In this document: piece after piece, positions 55,951-64,000 of the stretch | How the letters are laid out: the number at the start of each line of letters is the position of its first letter | Numbering within the stretch: position 1 is the stretch's first letter | Made by a program: the position numbers and the translations under genes | The notes under the pieces: model-generated | The model's input: the letters and a program-made list of their open reading frames with translations, nothing else | What the model was told of the DNA's origin: nothing | The model's database searches: none | DNA from: Pascua guehoae | Lineage: Eukaryota; Basidiomycota; Tremellomycetes; Trichosporonales; Trichosporonaceae | Direction of reading: 5' to 3' | Length of the DNA: 64,000 nt | Assembly (NCBI GenBank): GCA_001600415.1 | Contig: BCJX01000010.1 | Span: 1,220,161-1,284,160 of the forward strand

Positions 55951-57699
55951 TGACCATCGAGACCGCCGAGCAGACTCAGGTGCTCATTGTGGGCGCCGGC
56001 CCCGTCGGCATGTTCCTCGCTCTCCTCCTCCAGCAGCAGGGCATTAGCGTCCGCATCGTTGAACGCCAAAAGGCTCTCTACCCTCTTCCCCGTGCCGTCG
56101 CTTTTGACCATGAGAGCAGGAGGTTCGTACCAATCCCATTCCTCGAGCTAACATCAGGCTGTTTGGAATTGTTGGCATTCAGGACCAGGTGGAGGCAATT
56201 CTCGAGGAGCGCAACCTCAAGGGCGGCGAGGATGGCCAGAACTTTGTGTGGCGCGACAAGGACCTGAAGCGTGAGTTGCGCTTTCCAAACCTGATAATCC
56301 TCTACGCGAGCCTGAACGCTAACAGCTAGTCATTGTCGACCTCCACTGTGAGGCCCCCACGCGCTCTGGCTACCCGTTTGGCAACAATTTCAACCAGCCT
56401 ACGCTTGAGCGTCTGCTTGAGAAGACTGTTCTGGAGCGTGGAATCGAGATCGTTCGTGGCTACGAAGTCTCAGAGGTGACGCAACGCCCCGACCATGTCG
56501 AGGCCGTCTTTTCCGAGTTTATTCCCCCTCAGGCTACCAAGGGAGCCGCTGTGGGTGTCGTCTGCGACGGCATGGTTGGCGGTGGCGAGCAGCACGACCA
56601 GGGTACCAAGCCCCCCATCCGCTTCGTGTCCGAGTACCTCATCGGCGCCGACGGTGCCAACTCTACTGTTCGTCGCCTTGAGGGCATGACCCAGACCAAC
56701 CTTGGCTTTGAAAACGACTGGCTCATTGTCGACCTTCTCCTTCGCGACGGCTATGTTCCCCCTCTCGTTGAGCGTATCGGCGCTGCACAGATCTGCGACC
56801 CCGACCGCCCGACCACTTGCATCTTTGGCGGCAAGGGCCGCAGGCGCTTCGAGTTTATGCGCGTCCCCGGCGAGACTCGCGAGGAGCTCCTCTCGGACCA
56901 GACCTTTTGGAGCCTCCTCCAGCCCTACGGTTTCAATCCCGACAATGTCGACCTCGAGCGCAAGGTCATCTACACCTTTAACGCGCGCTGGGGCAACGAG
57001 TTTTTCAAGGACCGCGTCATTCTCGCGGGAGACGCCCTCCATCTCATGCCCCCCTTTATCGGCCAGGGTCTCAACTCTGGTTTCCGCGACGCTGGTGCTC
57101 TGGCTTGGCGCCTTCCGTTAATCCTCGACGGTACCGCCCAGCCCCAGGCACTCCTGCAGAGCTACCAGACCGAGCGTCTCAACCACGTCCGCAAGCTCAC
57201 AGAGTACTGCGTTCAGCTTGGTGAGGTCGTCTGCGAGACCGACCTTGAAAAGTCCAAGGCAATCCACGCAAAGATGCGTGCCGCACCCCCCGGCCGCCGT
57301 TACGACCCCCCTCTCGGCCGCCCCGGTACCCTCACCGAGCAGGAGGAGGCTGGTAAGCTTTCGCTCCACCGCAAGATTAGGCTCGGCAGCGACCAGAGGT
57401 TTTTCGACAAGGTCAACGGCTACGGTTGGGTTCTCCTCAACCTCGGAAGCGAGTCGACTGAAAACAAGCTCGCGGGCAAGTCTCGCGACTTTTTCCTCGG
57501 CACCCTCGGCGGCAAGGTCGCCTCGGTCTCGGAGGAGCAGGACATTGGCGGCGAGTACGCAGACTGGTTTACAGAGTCGCTCGGTGGTAAAGACCAGGTT
57601 GTCCTTGTTCGCCCCGACTTTTACGTCTTTGGCTACGCCCCAGTCTCAGAGGTCAACAAGTTGGTGGATGATCTTGCCTCAAAGTTTGGCGCGCTGTAA
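55951..57699 (+). CDS. FAD-dependent aromatic hydroxylase (MhpA / phenol 2-monooxygenase type)
   Basis: Class A flavoprotein monooxygenase that hydroxylates phenolic acids. ATG 55951 starts [20 protein letters not shown], with the GAGPVG FAD site. An intron near 56123-56158 (donor GTTCGT, acceptor CATCAG) joins ESRR to [21 protein letters not shown] second (about 56271-56329) joins KDLK to [20 protein letters not shown]. The DG motif is [17 protein letters not shown] and the GD motif is [35 protein letters not shown] is typical of the 3-(3-hydroxyphenyl)propionate hydroxylase branch. The C-terminal thioredoxin-like part ends [17 protein letters not shown]...SKFGAL at 57699. About 545 residues. 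It should make the diol used by the divergent extradiol dioxygenase. Confidence 0.88.
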
Positions 57700-60600
57700 T
57701 CTAGTGGACGCAAGGTTGTAACAGTTGGATAGTGATGTATGTGGGTGTCGAGGCTTGCGGTCTGACATGTGACGCGTGAGGAGAAATACCCGCCTACCGT
57801 CATCTGATGGTCGTGGCCCATTGAGTGACAACCATTTGTGCGCCAACGTCGTCGCGGACGACTGCTACTTGCCGACAAGCTCCTCGGTACGAAAGCGTCA
57901 CGAAGCTCTTGCGGTTGCAACCACCCTTGCGATGATGGCGGATATATAGACTAGCGAGCTGGCTTCTGGTTTAACTTATGTCGCCTTACGCACATTTAAA
58001 GCTGATCCGACTTGTTTGCAGCAGAGACGTGCGCTGGGGCTATTGCAGTTGCCCAGCTTGCCACTCAAAATCGCCTTCGTGGGAGAATAGTGCACAGGAG
58101 ACGCGCTGTGCGCCGTCCGGTCGAGAGATACACTAAGTGCGCCGTCACATCGTGCCGCATCCCGTTTGGTGCGGCACCTTTGCTGTCATGGCTGCTGGCG
58201 GCGTTGTGCCTTGAGAAGGCGGCGTCGATGCCAATTCTCCATCAGGAGCACTGTCAGTGGGCGCGCAGGCTCATGAGGGGAGACGATGGGACAAGGTGAC
58301 GTATGGCACGGTAGATGGACGTCTAGGTGTAATCTGTGCTACTTGTCGTTCATAAACGATGTCCCCCTCGTCCATGTCCGGATGGTGCCGTAGCGAAGTG
58401 GCACGACACCAGTGGACGGAGATGGGTGGGCATCTTGGTGCAGTGTCGTGTTTGTCGACGTGTCAAAGGATGGGTGGGATAGACGGCACCCGAGGCGATG
58501 GGGCGAAGAAGCCGTGCACGCGTGGGTCGGGTTCGGGGGAGATGCCATGTGGAGGCTCGGGCCGAAGGGAGAGTCGCTGATGGAGTACAAGGTCAATGAA
58601 GTGGCTAGTTGTATGCACCTAACGGGTGTCGTGGGTTGGATGGGACAAGATCTCTGAGGCGCGCAAAGCCTCCAAGTCATGTTAAGCTGTACGGTTGCAG
58701 ATTGGTTGATTGGGGGCCTTTCTCAATGCTGCAAGACATGGCTGGTGTGCGATGTTGTCCATGGAGTCGGCCTTGCCTTGGGCCGCTCGAGCGTGCATTG
58801 CGGGTAGACGTCTGATGATGGTTCGCAGGATCGCAGGATTGTGGGATGACGTCACGGCAAGTGGGTGCCTGTTGCTGTGTCCGACGCCGAGCGCTGAGCG
58901 TGCCGAGGTCATCAGAACGCGGTGGCATCAAAACGCCCGTTCCCACCGCCGAGTTGGGGGGTTAAGATGCCCAACCATCGTTGACATTTCAGTCCATCGT
59001 CATCCCATCGTGCCTCATTCTGCGCATGACTTCAGCCCATCTTTTGCAACCTCACGTATCCCTCGATCGCTCTTCTTCCCATGCCCGTGATGACTTTGCC
59101 CCGAAGCTCGTCCGTTCTCATCCTCGCTCATCCTCGTGTCCTCACGATCGCACGCCTCGTTTGCTATCGCTCACCCTCAGGGCTCGACATTGTCCCGGAC
59201 GCGACCTCTTAACCCAGCTCCAATCCCGGTTGTCCTCGGAATAATGTCCCATTGCCAACTGTAGGCGAGTATGACGCTAGTCCCGGGTGTTTACGTCGTG
59301 CTGCGTGTGCGTGCCCGCATGGCTGTCTCCGTTCGTCACAGCAATGACTTCGACTCAGAATCCACTTCCTGTCAACTGCACCCTTACTTCTGGTAGCAAC
59401 ACACTGCGCCATGGCCACCCTGAACCTCGACTCACACTACCGCGTTACAAAGAATCATACCGACTGAGTCTGGGTACGACACCAGGGCGCTTCCCACGAT
59501 CGCGAGACTTCATGTTGCCAGCCGTACTTGCTGCGTCTTCCTTGCCCCACAACTAACGCGTCAATGCTGCCTTTGAGGCTCCCTATTGTCACCGACATGG
59601 ACATTCCGCCGCTCCACCCAAGCCCTCGTCCGTGCTCCACACATCCTCCATCCCCACCCGCATCTTGCAGCCTCGCATGTCTGCCGTGCCACCAACTGGC
59701 TACACTCGTCGCCACATCGCCCTACGTGATCGCTTTGTCGGGCCCCCTCTCTCTGGCCACCCCGCCCGTTTCCGACCCATACTCGGGCCTCGTGTGAGCC
59801 CATCTCGGTGCGGATCGGAACCGGCCCCAAGCGACTCACGATGTGAAAGCAGGTTCGTTAACCGCGACGGCTATAGGTCCGCCTTTGGCAGCACTCGTAC
59901 TGGGCTGTGCTGACGCAGACAAGCCTGCCGTCGCCAAGACGACTGCTACGTTCACTGCAACCTCACGCCATAACGCCCAGCTCCCAGCAAATCGCGAGCG
60001 TCTGCTCAACGTCCCTGCTCCGCTCGACTCGACCGACGCTATTGCTGCCAACTCTTGGTCCCACCAAGCACCACTAGTGGGCGCACGTCTCGTGACAACC
60101 TGCCCGTCACATCAATCCCTTTCAAGCCACCCAGGTCTCATTCTCCCTGTACGTTTTTAGCAGACCCTGTCGTGTTGCCGACTCATCGTGCCGCGAACAT
60201 GCACTCAAGTCTCCTCGCTCTGCGGCGCGACATACCTCGGCCGGCGATGCGATGTCGACTGTCGTACTATCCTTTGTCAGCAATCGCCACCTCGTCCGCG
60301 AACCTCCGCTGGCTGGGTCGTCACGCGCCCCGTGTACCCGCCCTGGCACGGACCGCGACGACTCTGAATGCACCCAAGCGACCAACTCCATCTAGTAGCG
60401 ACCCAGTTCTCCCTCTGGGACCGTGCCCATCCCCATGTCCCCCGCCAAGGTCGCGTCCATCCTCGACGTGTCGTCACACATTAGTGGCTAATGGCCCTCT
60501 CACACTACGCGCTCCATGTCTCGAGATCCCCCAATACCTGTCGTCCTCCAAGGCATGTCATCGCGAGGCCGTCTCTCTCAACGCCGCGTCGCCTCTGCGC

Positions 60601-60999
60601 CTTGTCCAACGAGTTTGCAGCAAGATGCTCCACTCGCCGCCCAGTATTTGGAGCGTGTCCACTCTGCGAGATTCGCTCGCCGTCACCAACTCCTCGTCCC
60701 GTGATGCACCGAGCACATCCCCTCTACCCACGTCTCGCCGGCTTTGCCACTCGCCAGCGCGTCCCACGGGCAAGTCCCCCCGGTCCTGCTCGCGATGAAC
60801 GAGCCGCACAGCGACCTGGGGATGTCTTATCTGCGCATTGATCCCTTGACACGGACGACAATGCGGCGCCACCTCGACACGACATGCTCCTATTCATCCA
60901 TTGGGGGGGGGGGGGTTGCCCATGGGCCGGCATTGACTCTGTCCGCACGCCGCGTCCCGATACCCGTCGCTGCGGGTCAGCGGAAGCGGCAGACTGGGA
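57700..60999. other. Subtelomeric stretch without recognised genes
   Basis: Downstream of the last clear gene. Open frames are present on both strands but lack motifs, introns with a continuing frame, or consistent codon use. Poly-G of about 13 at 60902-60914. From about 59000 the plus strand is C-rich with many TCGC/CGTC tetramers. Confidence 0.5.
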
Positions 61000-63080
61000 G
61001 CACAGCGGACAGTGTGTCTCACAATCCCTCGTCCGTCATCCATGACGCCTCGGGGGCCATCAACGCCGCTAGACGAATGATCCACCATTCACGTCGCCAC
61101 GAAACCATCAAACGTCCCCCGCCCCTAAGTCTCCTGCGCCCATACCTGACGCCCATAGCTGACGCCCCGTTTGTGGTGCTGGTGTGCTCACATCTCACCC
61201 GGCTCCCCCTCGATCCGGCAGGAAAACGGCCATCAAGGCGGCGCAACCCCGGTCCGCGCTCGACATACCACCGTTCGGCTCTTGCCGCGCAACGGCCCCA
61301 GAAGCGAGCCTCGACGCACAGTGGTATCTGCCCAATGAGCTGCTGACGCGTGTGGCCACAGAGCCATCAACTGTCGCCACTCTCGCTCGAACCGCCTTTC
61401 CGGACGAACGCTCTAGCAGCCTCCACGTCCTTGGTAGCCGAATAGGCTGGCCATACGACGCTCCAACGTCGCGCGGGCCACTCTCGTCACTGTCGAGTCA
61501 TTCATGCCGCAGCTTGGCCAGCCGCGTCGCCGGGGACTTTTAACCCTAGTACCACACCCCTGGTTCCCCCGTTCTGTCTACCAATGTCTTGGTGTCGCCC
61601 CGCGTGTTCATTGATCGGATAGCAGCACAAACATGGCTCCGCTGTCGCTCGCATTGGGTTCCGCGCAGTTTGCTGCTGCTGTCGTGAGGTCTCATGGGCC
61701 GGTACTGACTCTGGCCCCGCGCTGCCTCCTGAAATCATTGGTCATCATAAGCCCGACCCGATGTCCAACAATCCATTGCCGCTGAGCCATGGACGTCGCC
61801 GCAGGACCCATCAAGGGGTGTCTTTACCGCCGAATGGTCTTTTTAGACGAACGATCCACCATCCCGTCGGGCCGCTCATGTCGCCGCTGAAGCGTCCAAG
61901 CTATTCGCCGTCTTGCGGGCTCCCCAAGCCAACGATACACCCACCGGCTATGAGGGGAGGTGAGAGGCCCACCGGCCCGCGGGGCAGCGGAGCCACTCAC
62001 CGTCGTCTCGGCGTCTTCCCAAGTCTGGCGTCGGCGAGCGATCGACGTCGCTGTGGACCCAGTTCACGTCGCCACGGAATCATTCACGTCATCGCGGAGT
62101 CATTGACGTCGCCGCGAAGTCATTGACGGCGCCGCGAAGCCCGAACTTTAGAACCGCGGCGGAACGAGCTTCCCAGACGCGCTGGCGTCGCAGCCGAGCG
62201 ATCCACGACGCCGCCAAGCGATCCACGACGCCGCTGAGCGATCCACGTCGCCGCCAAGCGTCGCCGTGCGTCGGCCGAGCGATCCGCCATCCGCGTCGCT
62301 GTGGAGCGGAGCCATCAACCGTCACCGTGTCTTTCTGGCTGTCCCAGATGAGCGAGCCAGCGTCGCGGGGCCAGCGACGCCTCTGTGCGGTCAATCCACG
62401 TCGCTGCGGGGTCATTCACGTTACCGCAAAGCCAGCCACCCGGCCGAACGAGCCTCCCAGATGAGCGTGTGGGCGTCGCCACAGACCCATCCACATTACC
62501 GCATGCTTCCTCTTCCCAGCCGGGCACTCGGAGGCATCGGTCGCCCCGGGACCATCATTGCCGACGGACCCAACAGTGTTGGTGAGCAGGAATCCTAGAC
62601 AAACCGTTGTCGCGGGAGCCATCCACCGACGCCGCAAAGCCAACGCAGCGGAACGACGCTTGAGCTTTGCACACAAATGCGCTGGTGTTGCCGCCGAGCC
62701 ATCCACGTTGCTGCACGGCGACCGAGCCATCCACCCTTCACGTCGCTGTTGCGCGGAGCCGTCAGGTGTCGACGCGTCTTCCCGGCGGAACGGGTTCACC
62801 GACGAACGCTCCAGCGTCGCACTGGGCGATTGACGCCTCTGTGAAGCCATCCATGTCGTTCCTTGACCAACGGCCTTCTGAGATAGTCGTGCGGTGCCAT
62901 CCACCGTCTTCCAGCCCCTGCCGGCGCCACGGAGCTGTCCACGGCACCGCATGTCACACTGCCGAGCGCGGAGCCATCCACCGTCTCCTTGGTGTCTTCC
63001 CAGACGAACGCTCCAGCGCCGCGCGCATTGTAGTAAGCCATAGAGTGATGCGTGAATTGGGCGAGTTGAAATAGAGCGAC
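61000..63080. repeat. Degenerate GC-rich subtelomeric repeats
   Basis: Recurrent degenerate words such as CCCAGACGAACGCTCCAGCG (about 62788-62808, 63000-63022, variants at 61398, 62172, 62345, 62457) and GCGATCCACGWCGCCGCC (three tandem copies at 62194-62262, with GTCATTGACGTCGCCGCGAA-like copies at 62065-62140). Spacing is irregular. All reading frames over it are repetitive and look non-coding. Confidence 0.65.
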
Positions 63081-63359
63081 GTACGTGCAATGGCACGGTG
63101 CACTGCATTTTGCACCAAGGCTTGTTAACATGACGTCTTCCTCTTGTGGCTGCCAGCCCTCTTCTTCACGTTCAGGTGCTTTGGGCATGACATGGACTGG
63201 AAGTCGATGGTGCACAAGGACCACAGCAAGTACTTTCGGGATGGCAGGCGCCCAGCCCACGACCTCCCTGCAGTGGCATCTTGAACAGGTACACGGGTGC
63301 ATGGGATTGCCAGTTGGGCCTCCTGCAGCCAGTCGCGCCTTCTGCTAACCCTAGGGTTC

Positions 63360-63413
63360 CACGTGGCTATGGGTCACGTGAGAACGGTTTCCACGTGGCT
63401 CTCTAGTCACGTG
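63360..63413. promoter_or_regulatory. Array of four CACGTG boxes
   Basis: CACGTG at 63360-63365, 63375-63380, 63392-63397 and 63408-63413, spaced 15, 17 and 16 bp. They sit in a ~32-bp duplicated unit beginning TTCCACGTGGCT. Immediately before is AACCCTAGGGTT, a palindrome. CACGTG is the core site of bHLH factors of the Cbf1/Pho4 type. Confidence 0.75.
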
Positions 63414-63436
63414 GTTGTCCTGGCGCGGGTCGCGTC

Positions 63437-63815
63437 ATGACAAATGGCCTCACTGTACGGAAAATGGCCTCACTGTATGGAAAATGGCCTCACTGTATGG
63501 GAAATGTCCTCACTGTATGGAAAATGGCCTCACCGTACGAAATTGGCCTCACCGTACGAAAATGGGCCTCACCGTACGAAAATGGCCTCACTGTACGAAA
63601 ATGGCCTGAAAATGGCCTCACCGTACAAAACTGGCCTGACCGTACAAAAATGTCCTCACCGTACAGAAAATGTCCTCACCGTACAAAATGTCCTCACCGT
63701 ACGGAAAATGGCCCCACTGTACGGAAAATGGCCTGACTGCTGTAGGCGGGCATTTGGCCTCACCATACGGAAAATGGCCTCACCGTACAAAATGGCCTCA
63801 CTGTTGGTGGGCATT
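63437..63815 (+). repeat. Subtelomeric ~20-bp tandem repeat, about 17 units
   Basis: Consensus AAAATGGCCTCACYGTACGG, 19-20 bp per unit, with variation mostly at the last 3-5 bases and G/T or C/G swaps inside. Two interruptions contain GGGCATTTG (about 63748 and 63806). Open frames through it only reflect the repeat. Confidence 0.9.
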
Positions 63816-63976
63816 TGTCTGTTTGCCACCCGACATACTACTGCACCCGGCTCGATGCATCCATCGCCCATGATACCCTTCTCACAGCATCGGTCTTGCA
63901 CCCCGACCGTATCGTGCGCTAGCCTCGGTCTTGCCCCGATCGTGTCCCACGCCCTGCTCGCCACGGACTCTCGGTG

Positions 63977-64000
63977 ATAGGGGTTAGGGGGTTAGGGGGT
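63977..64000 (+). repeat. Telomeric repeat TTAGGGGG
   Basis: Two complete TTAGGGGG units at 63984-63999, preceded by a partial TAGGGG and followed by the T of the next unit. The G-rich strand runs 5'->3' toward the window end, the correct polarity for a right chromosome end. Confidence 0.85.

Noticed and set aside
59843..61346. Several long plus-strand ORFs in the subtelomere
   Set aside because: Frames change without splice sites. Composition is Pro/Arg/Ser/Thr-rich as expected from C-rich sequence, and no conserved motif is present.
63437..63815. A CRISPR-like array
   Set aside because: Units are contiguous 19-20-bp repeats without unique spacers, in a eukaryotic subtelomere.

Overview
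The window reads as the right-hand chromosome end of a basidiomycete yeast, most likely a tremellomycete (Trichosporonales or Cryptococcus-like). Its genes are split by many short introns of about 35-70 nt with CTRAY-type branch points. The coding third positions are GC-rich, and the last bases are TTAGGGGG repeats, the telomere unit known from Cryptococcus. All product names come from reading translated motifs by eye. No database search was run, and exon borders are hand-inferred.

Layout. 0-15 kb: an aspartic-protease-fold protein without its first catalytic Asp, an unrecognised helical protein, an amino-acid/choline-type permease broken by a stop and a frameshift, a divergent membrane dipeptidase, a small repeat protein, a poly(ADP-ribose) glycohydrolase and the lariat debranching enzyme. 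15-18.5 kb: one Ser/Thr-rich protein and a 2.5 kb gene-poor stretch with a hairpin-rich island. 18.5-33.9 kb: a Dal5-type transporter, a SnoaL-like protein, an EVE-domain protein, a sugar transporter, an alpha/beta hydrolase, a Zn2Cys6 regulator, a flavin monooxygenase and a hemerythrin-domain protein. 35-44 kb: a group of structural or membrane proteins. It includes a ~1100-residue acidic protein with five DUF3659-like repeats, and a membrane protein sharing its C-terminal Gly/hydrophobic module.

46.4-57.7 kb: the most interesting part, a compact candidate aromatic meta-cleavage cluster. It holds an MFS exporter or importer, a two-finger C2H2 regulator, an FAH-family hydrolase, an extradiol (VOC) dioxygenase and a divergently transcribed FAD phenol-type hydroxylase. 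The promoters share GTGGGGC boxes, which match the site predicted from the regulator's own zinc-finger residues. Two of the promoters also share a 50-bp element (43/50 identical) centred on a palindrome.

57.7-64 kb: a gene-free subtelomere. It holds degenerate GC-rich short repeats, a regular array of four CACGTG boxes, about 17 copies of a ~20-bp repeat, and the telomere.
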